64,000 nucleotides of DNA from Prinsepia uniflora (Eukaryota; Streptophyta; Magnoliopsida; Rosales; Rosaceae): contig CM064874.1 in the NCBI GenBank assembly GCA_032719365.1, positions 33,032,716 to 33,096,715 of the forward strand. The letters are read 5' to 3'. Below the pieces are notes generated by a model that saw nothing but the letters and a program-made list of their open reading frames with translations, ran no database searches and was not told the DNA's origin. The position numbers and the translations under genes are program-made. Positions 47,793 through 60,936 of the stretch are shown piece by piece (the stretch's first letter is position 1; every line of letters begins with the position of its first letter).

Positions 47793-50700
47793 TTAGTGTC
47801 GACCCACAGCTGTACGATCAGTCGCACTTTGATCCGACCGGTAGGGACATTCTCTCCTAATATGACCATGTTTTCCACAATGAAAGCAAGTGATTGGTGT
47901 ACGCTGTGATGACGATGAAACCGAAACGCTACTCGATTTTTCTGAGGTAAGGGGCCGTGACATAACTCCTCGGATATCTTCTGATTCATTTCCTTGACTC
48001 GTACTTCCGATACTCTGATGTTCTCGGTATCGTCCAGAGCTTCTATCACGCTCTCGAATGGGTAAAGTGACAGGACCCACCCCGATTATCGCCTCGATAA
48101 TCGGGAAGCATCCTGCTCCCGTCTGACAATCGAATCCAAAAGACCGGAAAACTGAATAATATTACATCACACCCATTGTCAGACCAGGGAGATTAAACAA
48201 ATACATCCGACTGGACGTCAAGTCCACAGTTTCACAGAGCATAATATTACAAAACAGGTTAAAGAACAAATCCTACTCTGTGAACTAACTACTCCGCAAC
48301 GGAAAACATTATGCCTCCGCCTCTGCCTCGGCGCTTGCCCTCGCGCTTGTACCACGACCTGGAGGGAATTTAAAACAACAAAGTGTGAGTGGACCGAAAC
48401 ATAAGTTTTACAGGAAAAACAGTTTTCAAAATCGGTTTCGCCCTCCAGTTTTGTAACACGCATGCATAACTGAATATTCAAAAAATCGCGTATTAAACCT
48501 TTGAAAACTCTTTTTCCGAAACACATGAAAAATGTTAAAGAGATTTGTCATAACTCGTGTAAAACAACTTAATATTACCAGAATCCAGAAACCGTCATTT
48601 GAAACATCAATTGCACAAATCAAGTAAAAAGTGAATCAATAATCACAATTATGCCGTTGGATCCATCCGAGTCTTTAAACTCAATATCAGGCTTTCCCGG
48701 GATATCAACGAGTCTTTAAACTCAAAACATGATCAATAGGCCTCGGGGTATCACAATAACCGAGTCTTTAAACTCACGAGTCTTTAAACTCAATCTGGGT
48801 CTTTAAACCCAATTTTTGGGCCCGCCCCCATCATCAATAAACCGGGTCTTTAAACCCAAAATCAGATCCAACAATCAACCGGGTCTTCAAACCCAAAACC
48901 GTTTTTAAACACATTAAACCAGGATTCAACATAAACCGTTTTCCAACATCATTCCGAAATCATATCACGTCATAGTAGGACTTATGTCCGAATTCAAATG
49001 CAATTTCCAAAACATGCAATTTCCGAAATCACTTCACAATTATAATCAAAACATCATAAATCCGTAATATGCATAATCATATCCAGATACTTCATCAAAA
49101 CATCATTCATGCATATGCAAAATTTGTAACCTCGAATTGCGTGAAAATACGTAAAACCGAATTATCATATCACCATCATAAAATCATATGCAAAACCATA
49201 AGATAAACCAGTAAAATAGTCATGCATGCCCAGTTTAGAAATCAAAAAGTCCACTCACGGTTTTAGGACGCGTCAATCGCGTCCCGCGCGCTCCTCCGTA
49301 GCTTCGGAAGTGTCCGGGACTGTAAAAATGCATAAGGAGGGTTACAAACATCCCAAAACAACTCGTAGGATTTTTCCTAATTTTTTCGGAATTTTCGGCG
49401 GAATTAAACTTAGAGACTTAACCTTCCGGACTCCCGAAATTATCCCGAATGACTCCCGATCCACTCGAACTCTAAAGATAAAATGTTAATTAGATTGAAG
49501 GGATTAAATCTCATGTTGACCGTGATCGGAGGTGACATCACACGCGCCGTCACGCACCGCCCAAAGTGTCTGCGTGTGAAGGCCACGTGCCAAGCTACAG
49601 TGTCTTCTCCTTCACCCGAACAGCCTGCTAAACGGGTCTGATACCCGCGACTCAACCCGATCAGTTAGCCCTCAATTCTCAATCAATTCTTCCCGTTTTC
49701 AATCCTATCATCTTTTCTAATCCATAAATTTTAGGTCTGTATTGATGATTAACCTCGACTGTCCCTAAATCGATTCACCCAGACTTGAACAGACGAACGG
49801 GTCGTCACTCAGAACTCACCCAAACCAGTGCCACTATCAAATTAACTTCACCAGAAGCTTAAGGGGACCTAGACGAACCAAAAAATCCAACCAACTAACC
49901 CCAAACTAACCTGGAAGTCGTCGTCCTCAAGCTCAAAAATACTCAGAACCAGGGAACTCAGTTCTTGGCCAATTCGTGAGTGACGTCCTTCGAAATCGAT
50001 GTGGTTGGTTTCCTTTTGCTCCCAGAAGACTAGAACAGCCCTTAGTTTAGCTCGAATGTCCCCACGATTTGATCTTCGATTTTCCCTCCACTGGTTTTTC
50101 CTTCGAACTGGAACTTGGGTTCCTGGGCAAAACGGGCTCCAATCACTACAACTCTAGCACCGTCGTGTTTCTGTCACTCCCAGAAGTCTCCCTATGTGTT
50201 TAGTTTTGCCTCAAAGCCCGTAGGAATTGAACTCTGAGTTTCCCCCAAAAACCCGAAACTGTTTCCTCGCGGTTTTTCTCTCAATCTCTCTCAGTCTCTC
50301 CTCAGCAGAATGATCCCAAATGATCTCCCAGCCTCAAAGACAATCAGATAATTGATCAAAGCGGCCAGCAACCCGTGGGAAACCGTCTGATTCCTCTTTG
50401 AAAATTGTTTCCCGCACGCTGAAACCATGGCCATTTTCTAATCTCTCCCGTGCACTGAGCACTGATCGGTCGACCATGAGTGCCTCCCACTGCCTCAATT
50501 CTCATAAACAAAACCCACTCACCAGTCCACTAAGCTATAAACTATTTGAACGCACAAAACACCACGGCACGGCCGTGTGCTCTGTTTTTCACGGTGGTGC
50601 TACAGTAACCGCCGTGAAATGACCAAAATGCCCCTCTGTGCAATAATTACAAAAATGCCCTCTAACTACCGTGACCCGTAACTCAGTCACCCGATGTCCG

Positions 50701-51620
50701 TTTCACGCGTGCCGCATCACGTTGTACTCGGGACCTCGAGACGAACCTAACGGTCTTCGAATCATGTGAAAACCAATTGTCCAACAAAAGTCAACTTTTT
50801 CCCATATAACGTCCAAATTACGATAATGCCCCTGGATTTCCGAACATCATAACTTTCACCCTGTTCATCCGAATCGGACGTGGCACCTGTCTATGAACTA
50901 GTGACGTCCCGAACTACGTCACGGTCATCACTCAACGTCCGTTCGACCCTCCAATCAAAAAGTCAACAAATTGACCATACGAATCACAAGGGTAAAAACG
51001 TCATTTATTTATTATTTTACAATATTACATTTTTTCGAATTTTCCGGGTCGTTACATAAAGTCGCCTCTACTAGAGTAGCAGCATCTGATAATTCTCGCA
51101 GGGTAGAATACGAGTCTACTATCACAGCGCCCCGTATCACATTCCTCAATCCCTGCTCAAATCATCGACACTTATCCTCCTCAGTTGCCACATACAGTGG
51201 AGTGAAACTAGATAAGTTCAAGAATTTCTGCTCATATTCAGCCACTAACAGATTCCCCTACTGCAATTGAAGGAACTCAACCTCTTTAGCATTCTGAAAG
51301 GATCGGGGGTAAAACTGATTCAGGAAGCGATCTCGGAAAGCCTCCCAAGTCAAAGTGTGGGCAGTTAAACCAGTCATCTGTAACCCACGCCACCATCTAT
51401 AAGCATTACCATTAAACATAAAGGTGGCTAATAAGGCCATATCCTCAGGCGGACATCTCATAACCTCGAAAATCCGTTCAAAGTGAATAAGCCACTCGTA
51501 GGCCTCTTCTGGGTCTGTCTGGCCAGTAAATCTACTGGCTCCCAAACGTTGGGCACTTTCAACATCTGGGCCCTCGAACTCATTACCAGGTCGTGCACAG
51601 GGCTTTCGTCTTGGAGGCAT
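47793..51620 (-). pseudogene. gag pseudogene, Element 5 unit 1, split by a solo LTR
   Basis: Starts MPPRRKPCARPGNEFEG at 51620 and ends at 47793; the coding parts are 51057-51620 and 47793-48062, 834 nt in total. Residues 30-110 carry the retrotransposon gag domain (EEAYEWLIHFERIFEVMRC, YRWWRG, FRDRFLNQFYP). A CCHC zinc knuckle CFHCGKHGHIRREC lies near residues 247-260 and would bind RNA. Nonsense codons at 121 (TAG, 51258-51260) and 153 (TGA, 51162-51164) are shared with unit 2. The solo LTR 48068-51056 interrupts it with duplication TAAAG. Confidence 0.85.
48068..51056 (-). mobile_element. Solo LTR on the minus strand in gag (TAAAG)
   Basis: Starts TGACAGGACCCACCCC and ends CGGGTCGTTACA, 2989 bp, with target duplication TAAAG at 48063-48067 and 51057-51061. 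Inverted-repeat arms at 48385-48394 and 49249-49258 enclose GAGTCTTTAAACTC repeats (48668-48890). Confidence 0.92.
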
Positions 51621-51639
51621 GACAAATCAGTAACGCAAT

Positions 51640-51651
51640 GCTCTGATACCA
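51640..51651 (-). other. Primer-binding site of Element 5, unit 1
   Basis: GCTCTGATACCA is the exact complement of TGGTATCAGAGC, three bases from LTR-b. Confidence 0.88.
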
Positions 51652-51654
51652 ATT

Positions 51655-54142
51655 TGACAAGACCCGTCCCAACTGGACTTTGATAACCGTGTCCGGTTCT
51701 ACTCCCATCTGACAAGTCAACTGAAGTTCCAAAACTACCCTTCAACACTTGTCAGACAAGGGATAACTGCACTGATTTCCGCTTTTACCTCCGCCCCTCG
51801 ATCAGCCCCAAACGTCGTGCCACGGCCTGGAGGGTCATCAAAATAGAAAAGGTGTGAGTGGACAAAAATAGTATCATTTAAAACAAATTTCAAAATACCT
51901 CATCTACCCTACAGTTTATCAAACCATGCATGCATACGGTAAAACATATGTATAACAATCACCGCTTTCTAGCCAAATCACATAAAAAATATCAAATCCC
52001 GGCACTCAAGCCAAACATATGAAAACAAAATCACCTAGAAACACAGACCAGAAAACCCGTACTCAATACCAGTACACAATCACAATCAACATCAAAAAGC
52101 ACTACTCATAAGTGCACAATCAATCAATCAATCCCCACTACTCAAAAGTGCACAAACAATCACATTGTCACATCCGCACTATGCGTAGGCCAACCTCGGG
52201 AACTGCACGCAGGCACCATCTGAGTCATATCAATCATGTATGGGGGACTGCACACGCACCATCTAGACGTACCACATACTCGGGGACTGCACTCACGCAC
52301 CATCCGAGTCACGTCTAGGAACTATACTCGCACCATCTAGAACAAGATCCATTATCCACAATCATAAACACAATCCATACCACAAACACATACCAATCAT
52401 ATCCATCACTTCAAACACAGTCAAAGGCATTCCCCATAGGGTCTCAAGCCCAAATACCATTTACACGTAAATCCGTAAAATCACATTGAAAATATTAAAA
52501 TAATCCAGAAATCATCCTTGACTCACCAATTAAGTCAAAATATCCTTTTTGAAACCATTTTGACTCCGGGCCTAGCCCAAAACATCAGTTGCACATTTCT
52601 CGTAAAACGCGCCCAAAAGACCGATTGAAATAATCATGCCACGTCATCAGGACATCATTGCAACTCAAATCATGCAATCAATCATGTAAAAAATTTAACT
52701 ATGCATGCATAATGGTTTATAAAACAAACGTCTACTCACACACTGTCCAAATCGCTCGATTCCGATTTGCACGCTTTTTCGTAATTTCCGACACTTTCCA
52801 GGAATCCCAAGTCCTGCCCAAAATCATCATTAAAGGTCACTAATGACTCAATGAATATCATATTAATTTTCCATAATTTTCCAGGAATAAAATATTAATT
52901 TAAAACATAACATAAACCTTCGGACCCTCGAAACAATATCGAAACGGTGTCTGATCGACTCAAAGCCAACACCAAAATGTTCGTTACATTAAATGGAACA
53001 AAAGTCATGTTGACCTCTTTCCCGGAAACCCATCCACGCACCCTCACGCGCAGCTGCAAGCTGCTGAGCGTGAACAATAGTGCTACAGTGTCATCCCTTC
53101 AGCCCGATTTTCTGTTAAACGGGTCATGAACCCGCGATAAGACACGATACAATCTTCCTCAATTCGACCTCAATTTCTTCCATTCCTTCGTCCTACTTCA
53201 TTTAATCAATCCTAATTACGGTTCTGTATCCTTAGATCAAGCCAATTCGAACTCAAACTAATCGATTCCCAATCATAGTCACGATACTCAAAATTTCCAA
53301 TTCGGTCGATATTCAATCTTATTCTTCAAATTAATCAAACTAGAAGTATAGGAGAACTATTATAAGAACTATTTCGAATTCAATTTCAACTTCCCTTACC
53401 TCCAAACAAACACACTCAAGCTCGATTTTTCTTCGAAATTAGGACTTCAGTTCTTGCTCAAAACGACAGCAATTTCCTTCATTTTGATTATGTACATGTT
53501 CGAAATGGTCTCAGAGAGCTTAATCAAGCCTCAATTTGTTTCCTTGCTGCTCAAAACTTGGACATCAAATTCTCCCGTGATTTTCATACTTTTCGAATTT
53601 GGGTTTTCAAGTCTCCTCGCAGTCCCTCGTGTTTTACTCTCTGTCCCAAGCTCCTAAACCTTTAAATTGCATCCAACTGCATCAATGTTTCTCAATCGGT
53701 TGCTGGGAAGATTAATCAGACTCTCTGTTGTTTCCCTCCAAAGTCCACACAATCATGTTTCCCCCAATTTCAATTTATCTTTTTCCCACCGTCACAATTT
53801 CTTTGGCCACTACTCAGCCTTAGCCAAGTGACATGTGTCACTGAAGGACACAATGAGTCACCAAACATTGACTCATCCAAAATGGCCGAAACATCAAACC
53901 TTAGCCCAACCAAAATTACCATTTTGCCCTTAGCCTCAAAATTACCAAAATGCCCCTTGTAGTTCTAGACCCGTAACTTCTACGTCCGAACTTCGATTGA
54001 CGCATGCCGCCTATCTATGGATTCAGCGTCCAAAAGGCATCCCGAACAAAAAGTCAACTTTTGGCCCCATAACCAAGGGCAAAATCATCATTTCCATCCA
54101 ATTTTTCCAATTTTTCCTTTTTTGAATTTCTGGGTCATTACA
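51655..54142 (-). repeat. Element 5 LTR-b, shared by both units
   Basis: Starts TGACAAGACCCGTCCC and ends GGGTCATTACA, 2488 bp. It is the 5' LTR of unit 1 and at the same time the 3' LTR of unit 2. The variable core (52160-52340) has repeats of GGAACTGCAC...GCACCATCYGAGTC; CAATCAATCAATCAATC lies at about 52117-52133. Confidence 0.88.
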
Positions 54143-54158
54143 ACCTTCCCCCCTTAAT
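54143..54158 (-). other. Polypurine tract of Element 5, unit 2
   Basis: The complement reads ATTAAGGGGGGAAGGT, adjoining LTR-b. Confidence 0.78.
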
Positions 54159-54409
54159 GAATTTCGTCCCCGAAATTTGATCACATTATTTATTAACAAA
54201 CCTACAACAGTACATCTGTACAATAACATATAACACAAAAACAACGTAACAACAAATAACAAATGTCACAACATCTACAGTTACACCGAGATCTTGTAGC
54301 ACTCTGTTACGTTTTCCAAGGTCTATGTTCGTGAATCCGAAGGCCGACCACGACCTGGTCGCCCAGGTTTTGAGCTACTAGGACCACCAAGAGAAGTCAA
54401 CATTAGTCC

Positions 54410-55243
54410 TTAGTGTCGACCCACAGCTGTACGGTCAGTCACACTTTGATCCGACCGGTAGGGACATTCTCTCCTAATATGACCATGCTTTCCACAATGA
54501 AAGCAAGTGATTGGTGTACGCTGTGATGACGATGAAACCGAAACGCTACTCGATTTTTCTGAGGTAAGGGGCCGTGACATAACTCCTCGGATATCTTCTG
54601 ATTCATTTCCTTGACTCGGACTTCCGATACTCTGATGTTCTCGGTATCGTCCAGAGCTTCTATCACGCTCTCGAATGGGTAAAGTCGCCTCTACTAGAGT
54701 AGCAGCATCTGATAATTCTCGCAGGGTAGAATACGAGTCTACTGTCACAGCGCCCCGTATCACATTCCTCAATCCCTGCTCAAATCATCGACACTTATCC
54801 TCCTCAGTTGCCACATACAGAAGAGTGAAACTAGATAAGTTCAAGAATTTCTGCTCATATTCAGCCACTGACAGATTCCCCTACTACAATTGAAGGAACT
54901 CAACCTCTTTAGCATTCTGAAAGGATCGGGGGTAAAACTGATTCAGGAAGCGATCTCAGAAAGCCTCCCAAGTCAAAGTGTGGGCAGTTAAACCAGTCAT
55001 CTGTAACCCACGCCACCATCTATAAGCATTACCATTCAACATAAAGGTGGCTAATAAGGCCATATCCTCAGGCGGACATCTCATAACCTCGAAAATCCGT
55101 TCAAAGTGAATAAGCCACTCGTAGGCCTCTTCTGGGTCTGTCTGGCCAGTAAATCTACTGGCTCCCAAACGTTGGGCACTTTCAACATCTGGGCCCTCGA
55201 ACTCATTACCAGGTCGTGCAAAGGGCTTTCGTCTTGGAGGCAT
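54410..55243 (-). pseudogene. gag pseudogene, Element 5 unit 2
   Basis: A single frame of 834 nt from MPPRRKPFARPGNEFEG (55243) to the stop at 54410, with no frameshift. It has the gag domain at residues 30-110 and the CCHC knuckle near 247-260. Nonsense codons lie at 96 (TGA, 54956-54958), 120 and 121 (TAG TAG, 54881-54886) and 153 (TGA, 54785-54787). Codons 121 and 153 are also stops in unit 1. A proline- and glycine-rich stretch with PGRPGRGRPS follows the stop in the same frame (about 54340-54400), so the original gag may have been slightly longer. No pol follows. Confidence 0.87.
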
Positions 55244-55262
55244 GACAAATCAGTAACGCAAT

Positions 55263-55274
55263 GCTCTGATACCA
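55263..55274 (-). other. Primer-binding site of Element 5, unit 2
   Basis: GCTCTGATACCA, exact complement of TGGTATCAGAGC, three bases from LTR-c. Confidence 0.88.
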
Positions 55275-56770
55275 ATTTGACACGACCCGTCCCAACAGGA
55301 CTTTGATAACCGTGTCCGGTCCTACTCCCGTCTGACAAGTCAACTGAAGTTCCAAAACTACCCTTCATCACCTGTCAGACAAGGGATAACTGCACTGATT
55401 TCCGCTTTTACCTCCGCCCCTCGATCAGCCCCAAACGTCGTGCCACGGCCTGGAGGGTCATCAAAACAGAAAAGGTGTGAGTGGACAAAAATAATATCAT
55501 TTAAAACACATTTCAAAATACCTCATCTACCCTCCAGTTTATCAAACAATGCATGCATAGGGTAAAACATATGTATAACAATCACCGCTTTCTAGCCAAA
55601 TCACATAAAAAGTATCAAATCCCGACACTCAAGCCAAACATATGAAAACATAATCACCTGGCAACAAAGACTAGAAAACCCGTACTCAATACCAGTACAC
55701 AATCGCAATCAACATCAAACAACACTACTCATAAGTGCACAATCAATCAATCAATCCCCACTACTCAAAAGTGCACAAACAATCACATTGTCACATCCGC
55801 ACTATGCGTAGGCCAACCTCGTGAACTGCACTCAGGCACCATCTGAGTCATATCAATCATGTATGGGGACTGCACACGCACCATCTAGACATACCACATA
55901 CTCGGGGACTGCACTCACGCACCATCCGAGTCACGTCTAGGAACTGTACTCGCACCATCTAGAACGTGATCCAGTATCCACAATCATAAACACAATCCAT
56001 ACCACAAACACATACCAATCATATCCATGACTTCAAACCAAGTCAAAGGCATTCCCCATTGGGTCTCAAGCCCAAATACCATTTACACGTAAATCCGTAA
56101 AATCACATTGAAAACATTAAAATAATCCAAAAATCATCCTTGACTCACCAATTAAGTAAAAATATCCTTTTTGAAACCATTTAGACTATGGGCCTAGCCT
56201 AAAACATCAGTTACACATTTCTCGTAAAACGTGCCCAAAAGACCGATTAAAATAATCGTTAAATCACAAATAATCGTGCCACATGATCTGGACATCATTG
56301 CAACTCAAATCATGCAATCAATCATGTAAAACATTTAACTATGTATGCATAATGGTTTATAAAATAAACGTCCACTCACACACCGTCCAAATCGTTCGAT
56401 TCCGAGCTGCACGTCTTTCTGTAATTTCCGATACTTGCCAGGAATCCCAAGTCCTGCCCAAAATCATCATTAAAGGTCACTAATGACTCAATGAATATCA
56501 TATTAATTTCCCATAATTTTTTGGGAATAAAATATTAATTTTAAACATAACATAAACCTTCGGACCCTCGAAACACTATCGAAATGGTGTCTGATCGACT
56601 CGAAACCAACACCAAAATGTTCGTTACATTAAATGGAACAAAAGTCATTTTGAACAATTTCCCAGAAACCCATCAACGCGCCCTCACGCGGAGCCGCAAG
56701 CGGCTGCGCGTGAACAATGGTGCTACAATGTCATCCCTTCAGCCCGATTTTCTGTTAAACGGGTCATGAT

Positions 56771-59700
56771 TGACAGGACCCATCCCAATCCCCCCGGGAT
56801 TAGTGCGGGATGACCCTGCTCCCGTCTGACACGAAGTGTCAGACAAGGGATATTTTCGACCTTTTCCCTCCCGGACTATCAGAGTACGCCAGGATCCGGA
56901 GGAGGTATGTGATATCTCGGTCTCTGTTACAGTCCACATCCGATGTCAACCTGAAGGGCAGTCAAAACATTAAAAACTGTGAGTGGACAAAACAAAAGTT
57001 TATAAAAACATTTTATAAGACATTTATACCCTCCACTAAAAAGCATGCATGCATTCGAAAACCATTTATCCAAAACAAACCATATGTGGGACTAAGCCCA
57101 AAGCAGATATAAACCAAGGTCGAAAGGACCACAATGAAAACGACCATACGGGCCACTGCCCAAATCCATAAGGGACTCGGCCCCAAACCATAAAGAAACC
57201 AAGTACACTAGCCACTGCTCAAATCCTGTGCACACCTGTGCACACCACATATCATATATCATATATACATATAAGTCACACAACCAATCCTGTCACGGTA
57301 TCCAAAGCTACGCGCGTGCTACCCGGGTCTCAATCCGAGTCTTCTCAAAGTCAAGGTCAATGTCCGCAGACCACTGATCCTACTCGAGGTAATAGTAACC
57401 ATAGCCTTCCTGAGAGTAAGGAACCCAACTAGGGGGTGACTCCACTCAGTCGGTGCTCCGTGACTACTCCGGGGTCCACCCAGGCCAACGACCCTCCTCG
57501 GAGGAGATAATAGAAGTAAAGGAAGGTAGATGAACATATATATACATAACATAATATCCATGCCCGGTTCCCCTGAACCGTCATGATCCATAGTATCCAT
57601 AGCCAAGGTAACATGTCGGTTCCCATAAACCGTCATGTACCATAATAACATAACCAGGTAACATGCCGGTTCCCATAAACCGTCATGTACCGCAATGACC
57701 AACAAGGGTTCATGCCGATTCCCATAAACCGTCATGAACCATGATACCATATTAAGAGTTCATGCCGGTTCCCATAACCCGTCATGAACCGGGAAATCCA
57801 TTTAAGGTTCCCTGACCTGAAATCAAAATCGTAAAGTAGCTTGGGTCTCGTACCCGAACATAGGACATCAGTTGGGCACCGTGCCCAATATCTGAGGTCA
57901 TATGCCCGAGACAAAACCAAATGGGTCTCATACCCGAGTTTATCCTTTTGAAATCCAAATCCAGTTCATTTAAATCAATAAAGAAATACAGACCCGTATA
58001 AGCACCGTATAAGGCCGAAACCTCGAAATACGTGCTTATACGTAACCACAAAGAAATGCACCCATGGCATGCACCAATTTAGAAAACAAGGTCCACTCAC
58101 AGACCGTCCGAGCTACCGCCTCGATTTGCGTGCCATACGGTTCCCCGAGCCGATCACCGTCACCGAGACTCCCAAACCTGTCCAAATCGTAATAGAAGGT
58201 TACTAACTACTTAATTAACCTCCCACTAAAGCCCCGTAATTTTCCCGTATTTTTAACTATTTTTAAAACCGAACCTAAACCTTCCGATGCCCCGAAACAT
58301 ATCGAGATGGTGTCCGATTGACACGAAACTAGTCCCAAAATGTTCGTTACATCGAATAGATGATTTCGTTTGTTGGAACCTTCCCCAGATTCCCTGCCAC
58401 GCTCCCTCACGCGCCGCCTGAAGTGGCTGCGCGTGGGCTTCACGCGCCGCTACAGTACCTGCTGACGTCATCGCTGACGTCAGCATGACGTCATCACTGA
58501 CAGCCCCTGACAGTGACACGTGTCACGCTCCCATTGGCCCACTGTCTGACATTGTCAGATCTTACATGATGACGTCATCCCTAATTGATGACGTCATCAG
58601 GATGACGTCATCAGTCATCCCTGCCTCCTCGCGGGTCGACCCGAATGACTGCAACCGGGTCGCCGTGACCCGCGGCTTGACCCGGCCGGTTCTCCCTGCT
58701 CCGGCCATCGTTTCTCCTCCCGTTTGTCCCATTCTACTCGTCTCAATCTAACCTAAGGTTCCATGACATTAAAATGGAAGGAAAACAACTAAAACCCGTA
58801 CCTCCAATTCGGCCATGGCGGCCGTGACTTCCTCCGCCGTTCACGGTTGTTACAGGCCGTCCAACGCCTCGAATCCAATCCCTCTTGACTCCCCTAAGTC
58901 CCTAGAATGTGTTAGGATCCACAGAAACCCAAAACCGTCCCTTAAAACTCATTTTCGAATTTTGAAGTTTTCTTACCTCACGGGTTCGGCTCCTCCGCCG
59001 TGTCCTCCGTCGTCCGTCGCCGTGACTCGCCGTCCCAGCCTCTCTGTCCTTCCCTCCACTCACTCACGGTCACACCCAAGCAATTAATGGTGATGGTGTG
59101 TGTGTGTGTTTCGGTTTTTGAAAGAAAATGAAGAAAATGAAGAAAAATGGGGTTATGGGTTTCGGGTGGGAGGATGAACAAAGATGAAGGAGGATGGCTG
59201 ATTAGAGAAGGAGAGATTTAATGGATGGCTGAGATTTAGAGGTTAGATGAGAGATGGAGGGCTAGGATTGAAGGTTGTTAAAATTAAATATAAAATAATC
59301 AAAATATTAATATTTAAATACCTAGATCCACATTTTGGGGGAATTAGCCAATAGGATGAGTGACACTTGTCACTCATCCATGGGACCCACTAAAATATCT
59401 ACCCAATCAGATTTCGCCAAAACGTCCCCGTCTCGAAGTTCGTGCATAGTGAAATCGAACTTCCGTGACCCATAACTCTCCCGTTCGAAGTCCGATTTCA
59501 TTGTGCCACCTGCCTATGGATTCGTATCGTCCTTATCTACGTAACGGTCTTTGGCCCTCGGCCATCGGACCTCCCGGTCAAAAAGTCAACATTTGACCCC
59601 TATTTAACCAAAATTACCAAAATGCCCATAAACTTCCGAACGTCATAACTTCCTCCACGAACGTCGGAATTGAACGTGCCACCTGTCTATGAACTCGTGA

Positions 59701-59895
59701 CGTCACGAAATACGTCACGGTCATCGGTCAAAGTCCATTTGACCCCCCGATTAAAAAGTCAACGTTTTGCCACCACCAAGGGCAAAACGGTCATTTCGCA
59801 TCGTTCGTCCGATTTCGCCCAACTAATCACGGATTAGCCTCACTAATCGTGATTAGTCACTAATCTAATCCTGGAATTTGGGACGGGTCGTTACA
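56771..59895 (-). mobile_element. Solo LTR on the minus strand in LTR-c (ATGAT)
   Basis: Starts TGACAGGACCCATCCC and ends GGGTCGTTACA, 3125 bp, with target duplication ATGAT at 56766-56770 and 59896-59900. It is close to the Element 3 LTRs, with five tandem GGTTCCCATAAACCGTCATG modules (57565-57790) and inverted-repeat arms at 56979-56988 and 58091-58100. It differs from them by the TGACGTCA cluster at 58463-58610. Confidence 0.92.
58463..58610. promoter_or_regulatory. Cluster of six TGACGTCA palindromes and one G-box
   Basis: TGACGTCA occurs at 58463, 58475, 58486, 58570, 58589 and 58603, and TGACACGTGTCA (G-box core CACGTG) at 58514-58525. TGACGTCA is the palindromic C-box/CRE-type target of plant bZIP factors such as the TGA class. 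Binding and activity are inferred; the sites are exact. Confidence 0.75.
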
Positions 59896-60936
59896 ATGAT
59901 CCCGCGATAAGACCCGATACAATCTTCCTCAATTCGACCTCAATTTCTTCCATTCCTTCGTCCTACTTCATTTAATCAATCTTAATTACGGTTCTGTATC
60001 CTTAGATTAAGCCAGTTCGGACTCAAACTAATCGATTCCCATTCTTAGTCACGATACTCAAAATTTCCAATCGGTCAATATTCAAGCTTATTCTTCAAAT
60101 TAATCAAACTAGAAGTATAGGAGAACTATTATAAGAACTATTTTGAAATCAATTTCAACTTCCCTTACCTCCAAACACACAAACTCAATCTCGATTTTTC
60201 TTCAAAATTGGGACTTCCTTTCTTGCTCAAAACGGCAGCAATTTCCTTCGTTTTGATTATGTACATGTTCGAAATGGTCTCAGAGAGCTTAATCAATCCT
60301 CAATTTGGATCTTTGCTGCTCAAAACTTGGAAATCAAATTCTCCCTTGATTTTCAAACTTTTCGAATTTGGGTTTTCAAGTCTCCTCTTAGTCGCTCGTG
60401 TTTTACTCTCTATCCCAAGCTCCTAAGCCTCTAAATTGCATCCAACTGCATCAATGTTTCTCAATCGGTTGTTGGGAAGATTAATCAGACACTCTCTGAT
60501 GTTTCCCTCCAAAGTCCACACAATCATGTTTCCCCCAATTTCAATTTATCTTTTTCCCACCGTCACAATTTCTTTGGCCACTACTCAGCCTTAGCCAAGT
60601 GACACGTGTCACTGAAGGACACAATGAGTCACCAAACATTGACTCATCCAAAATGGCCGAAACATCAAACCTTAGCCCAACCAAAATTACCATTTTGCCC
60701 TTACCTTCAAAATTACCAAAATGCCCCTCATACTTCTAGACCCGTAACTTCTACGTCCGAACTCCGATTGACGCATGCCACCGGTCTACGGATTAAGCAT
60801 CCCTAGACTTATCCAACGGTCATGGCCAAAAGTCCAAAAGGCATCCTAAACAAAAGTCAACTTTTGGCCCCATAATCAAGGGCAAAATTGTCATTTCCAT
60901 CCAATTTTTCCTTTTTTGGATTTCCGGGTCGTTACA

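Larger units (their letters stand above)
45547..60936 (-). mobile_element. Element 5: tandem array LTR-gag-LTR-gag-LTR on the minus strand
   Basis: Three LTRs (45547-47524 truncated, 51655-54142, 55278-60936 with an inserted solo LTR) alternate with two short interiors of 1136 and 1135 bp after removal of insertions. Each interior has a purine tract, a gag pseudogene and a primer-binding site, and no protease, RT or integrase, as described for gag-only (TR-GAG) non-autonomous elements. The shared middle LTR and shared nonsense codons point to unequal recombination of one element. The left end is lost, so the target duplication cannot be checked. Confidence 0.85.
55278..60936 (-). repeat. Element 5 LTR-c, split by a solo LTR
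   Basis: Parts 55278-56770 and 59901-60936 join to about 2.53 kb once 56771-59895 and one ATGAT are removed. It starts TGACACGACCCGTCCC and ends GGGTCGTTACA. Confidence 0.85.

Noticed and set aside
51458..51748. Open frame overlapping the gag start in another frame, also found at 55081-55371
   Set aside because: It runs across the LTR end and the primer-binding site and overlaps gag out of frame; the gag frame explains the sequence better.
57319..57750. 143-codon open frame on the minus strand with repeated YGNRHEP-like phrases
   Set aside because: It is a translation of the tandem GGTTCCCATAAACCGTCATG modules of a solo LTR; the repetition comes from the DNA repeat.
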